This document shows, piece by piece, positions 44,403 to 54,399 of a stretch of 64,000 nucleotides of DNA. The stretch is taken from assembly GCA_019925095.2 (NCBI GenBank), contig CM034394.1, forward strand, positions 22,616,272 to 22,680,271. The letters are read 5' to 3'. The position numbers were made by a program, and so were the translations under genes. This stretch comes from Dendrolimus kikuchii. Lineage: Eukaryota > Arthropoda > Insecta > Lepidoptera > Lasiocampidae. Every line of letters begins with the position of its first letter. Position 1 is the first letter of the stretch. The notes beneath the pieces were generated by a model, which ran no database searches, was not told the DNA's origin, and saw only the letters and a program-made list of their open reading frames with translations.

Positions 44403-45276
44403 ATAACGTTGTCCTGCCCTTAGAAAAAAAAATCTAGAACCCGATTCACCTAAATATTGGAACCCGATTACAGCTAAATTAATTTTACATGTATTCTATC
44501 AATGAAAATAACTCCGACCACAGCGCCATCTACCTGTTTCAAATTTGAATCTATACCATCACGGGACCCACTCTAACACACAAGAATAATTTCACCTAAA
44601 TCTTGAAACCCGATTGCAGCGCCATCTACCTGTTTCAAATTTGAATCTATACCATCACGGGACCCACTCTAACACACAAGAATAATTTCACCTAAATCTT
44701 GAAACCCGATCACAGCGCCATCTACCTGTTTCAAATTTGAATCTATACCATCACGGGACCCACTCTAACACACAAGAATAATTTCACCTAAATCTTGAAA
44801 CCCGATTGCAGCGCCATCTACCTAGTTCAAATTTGAATCTATACCATCCCGGGACCCACTTGAACACACGCAAAAATAATTTCACCTAAATATTGGAACC
44901 CGATTACAGCTAAATTAATTATTTTACATGTATTTTATCAATTAAAATAACTCCGACCAAAGCATCTGTTTTAAACGATATTCAGTTTTTTTTTACATTC
45001 TCTTTGACGATATTTGCAGCACGCATTCTGTCAATTCTATGTCAAACGTCATAAGGTTACGTTAAAAAAGTTTATATTGTCCAAAACGCTAAGGTTAGAT
45101 TAGAAATAATTTTATAAGCTGGTTAAGTATTCTTAAATTTTCTAATTTTCCGCGCAATTTTCTTAATTTTTTCTTTCATAAGAACCTTCTCTTGACAATA
45201 ACAAACACAACAAAAAAAGGATTAGCGAAATAGGTCCAGCTGTTCACGCGTGATGGCGTGACCAAGGGAAATAGGG

Positions 45277-45281
<5 letters not shown>
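44403..45281 (-). mobile_element. Helitron family H1-like copy with internal tandem repeats
   Basis: The left end carries reversed AACGTTGTCCTGCCC (terminal CTAG lost). The right end reads GGTCCAGCTGTTCACGCGTG and CCAAGGGAAATAGGGATTTTT running into (TA)n, resembling a Helitron 5' region in reverse. Contains the 96-bp repeats at 44521-44905. Confidence 0.55.
44440..44966. repeat. 96-bp minisatellite with flanking direct repeat
   Basis: CAGCGCCATCTACCTG starts at 44521, 44617, 44713 and 44809, an exact 96-bp period. The array is framed by a direct repeat containing GGAACCCGATTACAGCTAAA at about 44459 and 44895. Confidence 0.85.
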
Positions 45282-45337
<56 letters not shown>

Positions 45338-45366
45338 TATATATATATGTGTGTGTGTGTGTGTGT
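45282..45366. repeat. Compound microsatellite forming a palindrome
   Basis: (TA)n, then (CA)9, (TA)6 and (TG)9. From 45319 to 45366 the sequence is self-complementary. Such alternating purine-pyrimidine runs can adopt Z-DNA or cruciform. Confidence 0.85.
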
Positions 45367-45566
45367 ATAATATAAAAGTATAAAATAGTGATGATATACA
45401 CAGGCGAGTTTAATTATAATTTTTCTTTAGAATTGAAAAAAAACAGAACAAAGGAAAAAACAAAAACCAAAGGTAGGGTTGTAACACCATAAAATATTTT
45501 ATTGTTTTGAATAAAATTATATAAAATGAATAAGTATAAGTTTATGTCCATAGATTATATAGAGTG

Positions 45567-45951
45567 AGATCTCAGTCACCCCATACTTACGTGATTTTAG
45601 GAAAGATGATTTTTTTAGGATAGTATTTTAACATAAACTTAGAATGGATACTCGCTAAGCTGAAAGCGGGGCCGTTTTTTAGGTAGCAGGTATCAAAGGT
45701 GAAAAAAAACGCAACCTGGAAACTGTATATCTTTGTTTATAACAATATCATATATGACATATGTAAAAACTAACCTTGCTACTTTGACGTGAGTTAGCAT
45801 GCTTTTTTTCCACCTTTGATACCTGCTACCTATAAAACGGCCCCGCCTTCAGCTTAGCAAGTATCCATTCCTTTCTAAGTTTATGTTAAACTACCGATCC
45901 TAAAAATTTCATCTTTCCTAAAATCACGTAAGTCTGGTGTGACTGGGATCT
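45567..45951. mobile_element. Foldback MITE with arms of about 150 bp
   Basis: Left AGATCTCAGTCAC...CTTACGTGATTTTAGGAAAG...GGTAGCAGGTATCAAAGGTG is repeated inverted on the right (CACCTTTGATACCTGCTACC...CTTTCCTAAAATCACGTAAG...GTGACTGGGATCT). About 385 bp with an AT-rich loop. No coding capacity. The superfamily is undetermined. Confidence 0.75.
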
Positions 45952-45959
45952 TGGACCAA

Positions 45960-46610
45960 TATTCGTTCTATATAAGTAAAAATAACAATAAATAATCTTA
46001 ATTGAAAAATTCATCGATTGTGTAAATTTTTTTGGTCATTAGCGTTATTTCCTAATTCGTATTATATTTCATAAGATGCAAAATATGGTGTTCGCTATAA
46101 AAGGATTGTTACAAGATAAATTACACGGAAATATTTACAAGCTACGTCGTTACTTGAATAAGGTGTTGCTATATTCCATGTAATAGACATCGATAATAGA
46201 CGTCAAAAATATCAGAATTTTGGTATACTAAAGTAGATTTATATTACATTTTTGATGTAGACATTTTCGCGGTGTTACTAGCGTAAGTGAAATTTATGTT
46301 GAAACTCACAACTGTTAGCAGAATGAACCTTATCAATATATCACAAGATTTTAAGTGAAATTTCTGTTTCATTGCTCCGGTTATCGGTTAATGTCTGTTA
46401 GCTTGACGCCATCTTTATTTACAGTGGCTAAGTTGCAAATAAGATGTGAATGAATAAATGAAAACACTTTTCTACACTATAAATTAAAACTAGATTTTTT
46501 AAAACTGAACTGATACGTATATGCATAACCTTTGTTAACGCCGACCTATTTGGTCACCGCCTCTTTTATACCTTTTTTCTTTCGCCGCATCTGTCACTAT
46601 GTAATATGAT
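45960..46610. other. AT-rich flank of the intact LINE
   Basis: No recognised feature. Base composition changes sharply to GC-rich after about 46615. Confidence 0.4.
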
Positions 46611-46804
46611 ATAGTCTACGTCCCTATTCGCCCGCTGTCGTTCGTCGCGCGCGCACGTCTCCCGTTCCGCCTCGGCAGTCCGTTATTCGTGTTCGTTGTG
46701 TTCGTTCGTTCACCCGGTCGATCTGTATTTTTTCTGTGACAGTGCAGTGAAAAGTGCGTCATCAGGTGGTTTTTCCACCAAATCGTTCGTCCCCCTCAGG
46801 GACA

Positions 46805-48649
46805 ATGGACGGCGTGGAGCCCTCCCCATCGTTGCTAGAGGGTTTGCTGTCGTTTTTACGACAGCAATTCCCTCAAGCTCTCGACCAATTTTTGAGGACT
46901 CCGGAGTCCCAATCAATGGTGCCCGTTATTTCGGAACTTAATTCCGAGAAACCTGTGTCCCGCGAGTCACACGTGCAAAGGGCCCCCGCGCAGGCCCCCC
47001 TCCCCGCACCCGCATCTGCCGCGACCATCGCACCTGCCGCGACTAGCGCACGCCCCGCAACCCCCGCCGCCGCGCTTACCGCGGTCCACCTGCACTCTGC
47101 CGTAGCGCCCGCGCCCCCCGCATCCATACCCGCCGCGTTACCAGTGCGCCCGCCGCCCGCACCCCCGCTCAACGATGCCCATCGTGTGGCACCAAAGTCG
47201 CGCGCCTCGTTTTCTCGCGGTTCCGCATCGACAAAACCGCGTTCGAGCTCTGCGAGTTCGACGACATCGCGTTCACGTTCGCCCATCCATCGCGTAATCG
47301 ATTCTCGTCGAGAAATCGATTTATCCTCTGAAGGTCCGCAAAACCTCAGGGATGCCCCTCTTCCACCGGCCGATGAAATTACTCCTATGGATGTCGCGCC
47401 TCCCGCGAACATCCCCTTAGACCGCGAAGACGATGACGGTTTTATAACCGTTAATCGTACTAAAAAACGTAAGACCCAGAGGGAGGTCCCCCCCAACCCC
47501 GCCCCAACAGCGGGCACAACACCGACAGCGGCACCTTCCAGCCGCCCTGGGCCACCTTCACAACGCCCGCCGCCACCCCTGACCATCCGCGAGAAAGCCC
47601 ATTGGCTTCAACTCGCTAAAGAACTGCCAGGTAAGGCAATCTCCATAAAGGAAGCCCGTGATACTCAACACGGCATCAAAGTTATGGTCACGTCTTCAAG
47701 TGACCACCGCGCCCTAACTACTTTATTATGTGACCGTAAAATCGGTTACTACACTTACGCCCTGCCAGAAGAAAAACGCCTTCGGGCTGTAATCCGCGGA
47801 CTTCCTCAGGAAATTGAAAGTTCCTATATTCTAGAGGACCTTAAGTCCCAAGCCCTACCAGTGCACGAAGTGCACCGTATGCACAGAGGCGACGCCACAA
47901 AGTCCCCTCTAAACCTAGTATTGGTTGTCCTCGACCTCTCCCCAGAGGGGAAAAAGATCTTCGATCTTGAGAAGGTCTGTGGCCTCTCTGGCCTTCGTGT
48001 GGAACGTCCACACGAAAAACATACACTGCGGCAGTGTCATCGCTGCCAACTTTATGGGCACTCTGCCCTACATTGTCAATCCCGTCCCAGGTGCGTCAAG
48101 TGCCTGGGCGACCACGGGACCTCGGAGTGCACTCGCACCCGGGACTCCCCGGAGCCACCGAGCTGCATCCTCTGCGGCCAAGCGGGTCACCCCGCTAACT
48201 ACAGAGGCTGCCCTGCCGCCCCCCGACCCAAACGTAAGGTCGGAAAGGGCAATGCCCAAAAAGGCACTAGAAAAGTGCCGAACAAACCCGCATTCGTGGC
48301 GGCCCCCCCCCCAGTGGTAAACCACTGGACGGGTCTTCCCACGACGGAAGCGTTCCCTCCGCTAAGGACGCGTGCCCCAGTTATGGCCGGCCTACCCTCG
48401 GCCACCCCCGCCCCCGCCCTCGCCCCCATTTCTAAGGGACCTTCAGGGCCATCGGCCCACCACTCTATAGCGGAGGACTTAGCTTTGGCGACTAAATTCG
48501 CCAAGAACTTGCCCTTCGACCTGCAAGAGGTCCAACTCTTGGCTCGGAAACTGAGGCAAGTTTCAGAGTCAACACAACCCTCCCTCCGGGATCAACTCGT
48601 GATCGAAATGGATCACGCGTACCTCCTCCAAATACTTAGATCGTTGTAA
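46805..48649 (+). CDS. LINE ORF1, gag-like nucleic-acid-binding protein
   Basis: 614 codons from the first ATG in a strong context (ACAATGG). The frame stays open upstream to 46754 but without an ATG. Residues 55-230 or so are rich in Ala, Pro and Ser and likely disordered. From about 263 (EKAHWLQLAKELPGKAISI) to 400 lies a region like the PRE domain that precedes zinc knuckles in Jockey and X-element ORF1. Three CCHC-type knuckles follow: CHRCQLYGHSALHC (411-424), CVKCLGDHGTSEC (430-442) and CILCGQAGHPANYRGC (454-469). A second Pro/Ala-rich segment and a short C-terminus complete it. By family the protein binds element RNA and forms the ribonucleoprotein. Translated from the same transcript as ORF2. 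No frameshift or stop seen. Confidence 0.9.
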   Translation: MDGVEPSPSLLEGLLSFLRQQFPQALDQFLRTPESQSMVPVISELNSEKPVSRESHVQRAPAQAPLPAPASAATIAPAATSARPATPAAALTAVHLHSAVAPAPPASIPAALPVRPPPAPPLNDAHRVAPKSRASFSRGSASTKPRSSSASSTTSRSRSPIHRVIDSRREIDLSSEGPQNLRDAPLPPADEITPMDVAPPANIPLDREDDDGFITVNRTKKRKTQREVPPNPAPTAGTTPTAAPSSRPGPPSQRPPPPLTIREKAHWLQLAKELPGKAISIKEARDTQHGIKVMVTSSSDHRALTTLLCDRKIGYYTYALPEEKRLRAVIRGLPQEIESSYILEDLKSQALPVHEVHRMHRGDATKSPLNLVLVVLDLSPEGKKIFDLEKVCGLSGLRVERPHEKHTLRQCHRCQLYGHSALHCQSRPRCVKCLGDHGTSECTRTRDSPEPPSCILCGQAGHPANYRGCPAAPRPKRKVGKGNAQKGTRKVPNKPAFVAAPPPVVNHWTGLPTTEAFPPLRTRAPVMAGLPSATPAPALAPISKGPSGPSAHHSIAEDLALATKFAKNLPFDLQEVQLLARKLRQVSESTQPSLRDQLVIEMDHAYLLQILRSL

Positions 48650-48686
48650 CTAAACAACCTAGTCAAATTATTGTTACCGGTAACAA

Positions 48687-51608
48687 ATGGCGCATGTAGG
48701 TAGAAATAAACCACGCTCATTGACTCTGGCGACTTATAACGCCAATGGCCTTCGAAACCAGCGCGACTTGGTCCATGACTTCCTGGTTACCAATCAAGTA
48801 GATATACTACTAGTACAGGAGACCTTCCTGAAACCGAGTAATAGAGATCCAAAGATCTCTAACTATCGGATCACTAGACATGACAGGGTAGGCCGTGGTG
48901 GCGGCACCCTGATCTATTTCAGAAGATCCCTACACTGCATGCCTGTAGTCACCCCCCCACTAGACGGTATGGAGGTATCCGCCTGCAGACTAGCAATGAC
49001 TGGCCACCAACCTCTAGTCATAGTTTCAGCATACCTCGCATGCCAAAAAACCCTTATTAAGAAAGACCTAGAAACCCTATTCAACTTAGGCCCGGCTGTT
49101 ATTATAGCCGGAGATCTGAATTGCAAACACGAGCAGTGGAATTGCAATACCACTAACCCCAATGGCAGAGCCCTAATAAATATATCAGACAATCTTTTGT
49201 TTGATATACTAACTCCCATGACCCCCACAAGATACCCCCCCAACCGCGACTGGGGGACCCCAAACACTCTCGACCTAGCATTACTGAGGGGCGTAACCCT
49301 TCAGTTCCATTCGATCGAAACGATGGACGATATCGACTCGGACCATCGTCCGGTTATCCTCAGATTAGGACCACAGACAGACCAGACATCTGAAACTAGG
49401 ACCTCTGTGGATTGGTTGAGACTTGAGACCCTCCTCAAGGCAACCAGCTCACAAGACCTGGACCGCATCCCGGACCACATCGTGTCCCGCCATGACACGG
49501 AGACGGCAATCGAGGCCCTCACCAGCCACCTTCAATCCGCAGTGCGGAACTCGTCCAGGCAGGTGCCAGTGGAGGATGACCGCCACTTATGCCTGCCGGA
49601 CGAGGTGAGGGTACTGCTGAGGGAAAAGAGAGCCGCCTCCAGAGCTCACGACAGATATCCCACCGAGGATAACAGAGTCCGACTCCGCGAACTAGAGCGC
49701 GAGGTCAAACTACGTATCCGGGAAGTCAGGGAACAACGTTGGGACAGAACGTTGAGGGATATCGAGCCAACTCACCAGGCATACTGGAAGCTGGCTAGAG
49801 CTCTCAAATCAGACACCCTTACTGTCATACCCGCGCTAGAAAGAGCCGACAACACCGAGGCGTTCGATGACGAGGAGAAGGCCGAGTGCCTTGCTCAGAG
49901 TCTAGAGCTTCAATGCTCCCCCACTACGCAAAACGTCGACCAGTCACACCTGACGGAGGTAGACTCCGAGGTCGAACGTAGATCCTCCTTACCAGCGGAA
50001 ACCACACTCGACACGGTCACGGTCGAAGAAGTGCAAGATCTGATCAAGTCTCTCAAACCGCGAAAGGCCCCAGGGACCGATGGCATCAACAATCGCGTTT
50101 TAAAACTCCTACCCGCCCATCTAATTATAATTCTAGTGAGCATCTTCAATGCCGCCATAACAAACTGCTCCTTTCCCGCGATCTGGAAGGAAGCAGATGT
50201 CATCGGTATTCACAAGCCGGGAAAACCGGCTAATAAACCGTCTAGCTACCGTCCAATCAGCCTACTGAGCGCACTCAGCAAGCTTTACGAGAGGGTCATC
50301 CTCTCTCGACTTAGAGATTTTGCCTTCAGCAAACATCTAATACCCGATGAGCAATTTGGCTTCCGTGCCAGACACTCATGCGTCCAACAGGTGCACCGCA
50401 TCACGGAGCACATATTATCTCACTTTGCCCATCGCCCCCGCCCTATAGGAACAGCCGCACTGTTTCTAGACGTAGCAAAAGCCTTCGACAAGGTCTGGCA
50501 CAACGGCTTGATTTACAAGCTGTACCAGTTCGGTATGCCAGACAGACTCGTGCTCATCTTGCGAGACTTCCTCCTAGGTCGTAGCTTCCGTTTTCGAGTG
50601 GAGGGAACGCGCTCGTCCCCTCACCCACTCACAGCCGGTGTACCACAGGGCTCGGCCCTGTCGCCACTACTCTTCACGCTGTACACCAGCGACATCCCAA
50701 AAACTCCAGATGTGGAGTTGGCCCTCTTTGCGGATGACACCGCACTCTATACATCAGATCAAAACCGACAAATGGCTTGCATCCGGCTGCAGACAGCTGT
50801 CACAGAACTAGGCGAATGGTTTCGCAAATGGAGGATAGAGGTAAACCCGGAGAAAAGCGCAGCAATGTTCTTTTCCCCGGGCACGCTTCGCTCCCCCAAA
50901 CGCGCTAGCCTTCGCCTAAAAACCATTTCGCTCTATGACCAACAAATCCCCTGGGCAAAGTACACCAAATATCTTGGTGTCACCCTAGATCGGAACTTGC
51001 GCTTCAACGAGCATATCACTATAGTCCGAAATAGAGCGCGATTTGTGATGGGTCGTTTAGCACCCATGATAGACAAACGAAGCAAAATGTCCCTCAGACA
51101 CAAGCTTACTCTGTATAAAACATGCATCCTCCCGATCATGACATACGCGAGTGTGGTATTCGGCCATGTCAAGCCTGCCCTTTTAGATAAACTGCAAATC
51201 GTGCAGAATAAATTCATGCGCAGAGCCGTCGGTGCTCCCCTCTATATGCGTAACGTCGACCTCCACCGCGATCTGGAGCTTCCCTCCATCAAAAACTACA
51301 TTACGTCGCTCTCGCGTAAGTATTTCGATCTCGCGCCGCACCATCGAAATCCGCTCGTCGTGTCCGCGTCCGATTATAAGCCTCGTCGAAAGGCTCTTGT
51401 GCGACGACCGCGTAACGTCCTGACGGACAGAGTCGACGTTATTACGAAACGGCTGGCCCGGATCAGTCCGCCCACGGTTAGAACAGTAGGCTGGCAGGCA
51501 CCGACAGACAGACACAGACGGCGGCGTCTCAGACGCCGCCAATCAAGATCTCTCCACGTCCCCGCGAGGGACGCTAGGAGACATAGCTCACCCCACAGGA
51601 TAGACTAG
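48687..51608 (+). CDS. LINE ORF2, endonuclease and reverse transcriptase
   Basis: 973 codons, ATG with A at -3, 37 nt after the ORF1 stop. Residues 12-225 form an AP-like endonuclease: TYNANGL (16-22), QETFL with Glu45, AGDLNC (Asp143, Asn145) and SDHRP (Asp219, His220). RT follows: KPRKAPGTDG (457 on), SYRPISLLSALSKLYERV, ALFLDVAKAFDKVWH (Asp595), GVPQGSALSPLLFTLY and FADDTALY (Asp683, Asp684), so all catalytic residues appear present. The thumb and C-terminal region include TKYLGVTLDRNL and LPIMTYAS. The last 40 residues are Arg-rich. No RNase H domain. By family it nicks target DNA and primes reverse transcription of the element RNA there. The length is normal for Jockey-type ORF2. How ORF2 is initiated (reinitiation or internal start) cannot be told from sequence. 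Confidence 0.92.
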   Translation: MAHVGRNKPRSLTLATYNANGLRNQRDLVHDFLVTNQVDILLVQETFLKPSNRDPKISNYRITRHDRVGRGGGTLIYFRRSLHCMPVVTPPLDGMEVSACRLAMTGHQPLVIVSAYLACQKTLIKKDLETLFNLGPAVIIAGDLNCKHEQWNCNTTNPNGRALINISDNLLFDILTPMTPTRYPPNRDWGTPNTLDLALLRGVTLQFHSIETMDDIDSDHRPVILRLGPQTDQTSETRTSVDWLRLETLLKATSSQDLDRIPDHIVSRHDTETAIEALTSHLQSAVRNSSRQVPVEDDRHLCLPDEVRVLLREKRAASRAHDRYPTEDNRVRLRELEREVKLRIREVREQRWDRTLRDIEPTHQAYWKLARALKSDTLTVIPALERADNTEAFDDEEKAECLAQSLELQCSPTTQNVDQSHLTEVDSEVERRSSLPAETTLDTVTVEEVQDLIKSLKPRKAPGTDGINNRVLKLLPAHLIIILVSIFNAAITNCSFPAIWKEADVIGIHKPGKPANKPSSYRPISLLSALSKLYERVILSRLRDFAFSKHLIPDEQFGFRARHSCVQQVHRITEHILSHFAHRPRPIGTAALFLDVAKAFDKVWHNGLIYKLYQFGMPDRLVLILRDFLLGRSFRFRVEGTRSSPHPLTAGVPQGSALSPLLFTLYTSDIPKTPDVELALFADDTALYTSDQNRQMACIRLQTAVTELGEWFRKWRIEVNPEKSAAMFFSPGTLRSPKRASLRLKTISLYDQQIPWAKYTKYLGVTLDRNLRFNEHITIVRNRARFVMGRLAPMIDKRSKMSLRHKLTLYKTCILPIMTYASVVFGHVKPALLDKLQIVQNKFMRRAVGAPLYMRNVDLHRDLELPSIKNYITSLSRKYFDLAPHHRNPLVVSASDYKPRRKALVRRPRNVLTDRVDVITKRLARISPPTVRTVGWQAPTDRHRRRRLRRRQSRSLHVPARDARRHSSPHRID

Positions 51609-51610
51609 GC

Positions 51611-51982
51611 GTGTTGCTGGGAAGTTTCTTTCGCCGTTTCTTCTCTCCCAGCCATAACACGTTGCGAAACGGCAGTAAGATAGCGTAGGCCACCGCAAAC
51701 CACCGATCCCGGCCCGCCGTGATCCTTCCCTTCGGGCTTTATATTACCCGTCGCCCGTTCTCAATTAGTATTTTGTGTCGCCCTATGGTGGGCATCATTA
51801 AATTCATTCCCCATTCATGGCAACAGTCCAGCCGAGGTAAAACTCCTTAGGGAGCTCCCTCGAGCAAGTTGCCCCCCGGGCTCGAGCGCCTTCGCTTCGC
51901 GAAGGCACTCGCCCCAAAGACCCCGGTAAAGTTGTAAGGTCTTCGGACCAACAACATAAAGTCAAGTCCAATAATAACTTTC
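51611..51982 (+). promoter_or_regulatory. Structured 3' UTR of the LINE
   Basis: Contains GGGAGCTCCC, CTCGAG pairs near 51859-51885, the hairpin GCCTTCGC/TTC/GCGAAGGC at 51888-51906, and GTTGTAAGGTC/TTCG/GACCAACAAC at 51931-51955 with a stable UUCG loop. By analogy with LINEs whose RT recognises a 3' stem-loop, these may be template recognition elements. Confidence 0.55.
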
Positions 51983-52020
51983 TAGTCTATGTACACCGCT
52001 TTGCAAAGTGTTATTGCTGT

Positions 52021-52075
52021 TAAGGAGAAGCCGCAAAAAAATCCCCAGCAACACTTCTAGCTAAAAAATCTTTTT
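52021..52075 (+). repeat. Diverged AAACTCTTCAGCAA-type block
   Basis: GGAGAAGCCGCAAAAAAATC then CCCAGCAACACTTCTAGCTA resembles 16229-16270 and 22175-22220. It follows immediately after the LINE. Confidence 0.3.
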
Positions 52076-52304
52076 CTTCTTGTTTATCAAGTTCAAACTC
52101 TTTTTTTAAAACAAATTTTATACAGAAATATGTTACACAATTACTTTCGAAGAATTAACGGAGTTGTAGCAAGCAATGCATACTTAGTAAGACAAAGACA
52201 GAATAAAAGGAAAGAAAATTATTATTAGAGTTATAATAATGATATGACGTACTAAAATGTATACATATCTACATGTAAAGATATGTAATGTATACATATC
52301 TTTT

Positions 52305-52590
52305 ATGCATGTAGGAACGGAGAAAGAAAGAAAGAAATTCCTGTCGTAAAACGCAACAAAACAACCCACAGCCAGGTAGGATATGTCCCTGTCTGGATGG
52401 TTACCACCCCTGGTCTAGAGGATGCCGCCATAACAATCTTGAGTTGTGTTCCGACATTAGTGGCCAGGTTCCAGTTTCCCTTAAGAGAACAGAAGCACAT
52501 TTGTAGCACCTTTGGTGTTGCAAATGTCTATAGGCGATGGTGCTTTCCATCAAGTGGGCTGTCTGCTTGTCTGCTGAACTCTTGAAATAA
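52305..52590 (+). repeat. Family A copy, diverged
   Basis: ATGCATGTAGGAACGGAG, with GCGGCCGGGCGG lost, to GTCTGCTGAACTCTTGAAATA. Confidence 0.75.
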
Positions 52591-52594
52591 AAAT

Positions 52595-53040
52595 TATCGC
52601 CGTAAATTCCTTACAAGTCAAATTGATTCAACCTGGTTGATCTGTCTAATATCAGTATTAGATACATCGCCTTTTATTCTAAACGGAAAGTCGAAGAAAC
52701 CGATGTAAATTGCCTTATATGCCAGAAAATTAGTCCACCAGGCAACACAATTACTACATATCTATGTATATTACAGTTCACAACCCCCCAAAGCAAATTA
52801 ACTGTTCTCAGCGATGGTTAAACCGTTGCTTCGCCGAAATACCCATTGCCGTTTGTAAATGGAAATAAATTCCAAACAAATTTAATTATACGAGGAATCC
52901 TAGTTTCGACGTTTACAAAGGGTTATCTATCTAGGGTTTGAGGATGGAATTCTAGTTCTGTTTGGATGTAAACATTAAAGACTAGAGAACTAATTTGTTC
53001 CGTATAGAGATGCATTCATAAATATATAAGTAAGTATGGT
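52595..53040. other. Unassigned stretch
   Basis: No feature recognised. Confidence 0.4.
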
Positions 53041-53047
53041 CTAGGTA

Positions 53048-53519
53048 TCTATATATATATATATATATAAATTGATTGCTGTTCATTAGTCTCGGTAAAA
53101 CTCGAGAACGGCTGGACTAATTTGGCTAATTTTGGTTTTGAATTATTTGTGGAAGTCCAGGGAAGGTTTAAAAGGTGAGTAAATATGAAAAAAATGCTTG
53201 GAATATAGTAAAAACAACAACTTCGCTATCCCTTAGAAACTATTTCTACCTGTGAAACATTTGATGTTCGTCTAGTCGTTTAGAAATCAAGTAAATTTAA
53301 AAGTCGTTCACAAAGCAAATTAAATTTATAAGTGAAGTTTTTTTCAATTTTTTGGTTTTGAACATCGAACGTTTGATGTTCGTCGCGTCGTTCAGAAATC
53401 AAATTAAATTTAAAAGAATGCTTTTGTTTTTTTTACTAAAGTTGAAAAATTCTACAATTATTATTCAGCTTCTTTATTAATTGATTCTGAAGCGGTACGA
53501 AGTTTGCCGGGTCAGCTAG
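53048..53519 (+). mobile_element. Helitron family H4
   Basis: Starts TCTATATATATATA after A, followed by ATTGATTGCTGTTCATTAGT, and ends GTTTGCCGGGTCAGCTAG before T. Repeated GATGTTCGTC blocks inside. 472 bp, non-coding. Confidence 0.65.
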
Positions 53520-53533
53520 TATAATATATATAT

Positions 53534-53770
53534 ACAGTAGAACCTCTTTAAGTTGAACCTTGATAACTCAAAAACCTCCCAAATTCGTAAAAAAATATGT
53601 TCCCTTCCTCTTCAACCTCAAAACCTCCGTTGCTTGAAATCTGAACCCTCTATAAGTCGAAATAATTAGTGTCTCCCTACAAGCAAATTTAGTACTTATT
53701 TTCCCTCTATAACTGTAAAAAATAATTTGGACCTCTGCATCTCGAACATGGCGGCATAGCGGATTCTGCA
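53534..53770 (+). mobile_element. Possible pogo/Tc1-like end fragment
   Basis: CAGTAGAACCTCTTTAAGTT directly after a TA run looks like the terminal repeat of pogo-type transposons. Degenerate CCTCTATAAGTCGAAATAA copies follow. The other end was not found. Confidence 0.35.
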
Positions 53771-53924
53771 TACAACTTCCTATTATAATAGAATAAATGT
53801 GTCATTTCTAAATTTGGGCCTCCTAATTTAAGTAGCAAGGAAGATTTTTGTGGGTGTTACCATCAGTGTGGTTATATCAATGTGCATGGTACCTTAAAAT
53901 GTATTATTTTCATTTTTTTTATTT

Positions 53925-54235
53925 ATTTTTTTATTGCAGGAGATCAGCAGACAGGCAGACGGCTCACTTGATGGAAAGCAGTTACCATAGCCTATGGACA
54001 TTTGCAACACCAAAGTTGCTACAAATGCGCTGCTGCTCTCTTAAGGGAAACTAGAACCTGGTCACTAATGCCGGAACACAACTCAAGGTTGTTATGGCGG
54101 CATGCTCTTGACCAGGGGTGGTAGCCATCCAGTCGGGCAAATGCCCTACCACCTGGCTGTGGGTTATTAAGTCGCCTCTTACGATAGGCCGCCCGGCCGC
54201 AGGAAATTGTATTCTTTCTCCGTTCTTGCACGGAT
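53925..54235 (-). repeat. Family A copy, full length, minus strand
   Basis: T-rich run, ATTGCAGGAGATCAGCAGAC to CTCCGTTCTTGCACGGAT. Confidence 0.85.
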
Positions 54236-54399
54236 AAAATATCATTGTGATGATAGCAAAACTTCAGGTAAAAACATGCCGAAGCGGTACATAATTTCGT
54301 ATGCGATAAAGTCATGCTGGAATCATTATTTTGCTTACAGCTGTTTGGCCGGCTCGATCGGTGTGATACCACGCCCTCGCAGAATATTGGCGTGAAACG

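Larger units (their letters stand above)
46622..51982 (+). mobile_element. Intact Jockey-type non-LTR retrotransposon
   Basis: GC-rich island of about 5.4 kb with a 5' UTR, two complete ORFs separated by 37 nt, and a structured 3' UTR, no long A-tail. A candidate target duplication TAGTCTA(C/T)GT occurs at 46612-46621 and 51983-51992 (one mismatch). The boundaries rest on that and are uncertain. ORF1 with PRE-like region and three zinc knuckles, and ORF2 with AP-type endonuclease plus RT and no RNase H, fit the Jockey clade. No other long copy is in the window. The absence of stops suggests recent insertion. Confidence 0.85.

Noticed and set aside
44440..44966. CRISPR-like array.
   Set aside because: Units are contiguous 96-bp repeats with no unique spacers, in an animal-type genome.
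46754..46804. Upstream extension of ORF1.
   Set aside because: The extension starts at GTG, not ATG. The ATG at 46805 has a good context.
46873..47586. 237-codon minus-strand frame opposite LINE ORF1.
   Set aside because: Shadow of the GC-rich, Pro/Ala-coding ORF1. It has no motif.
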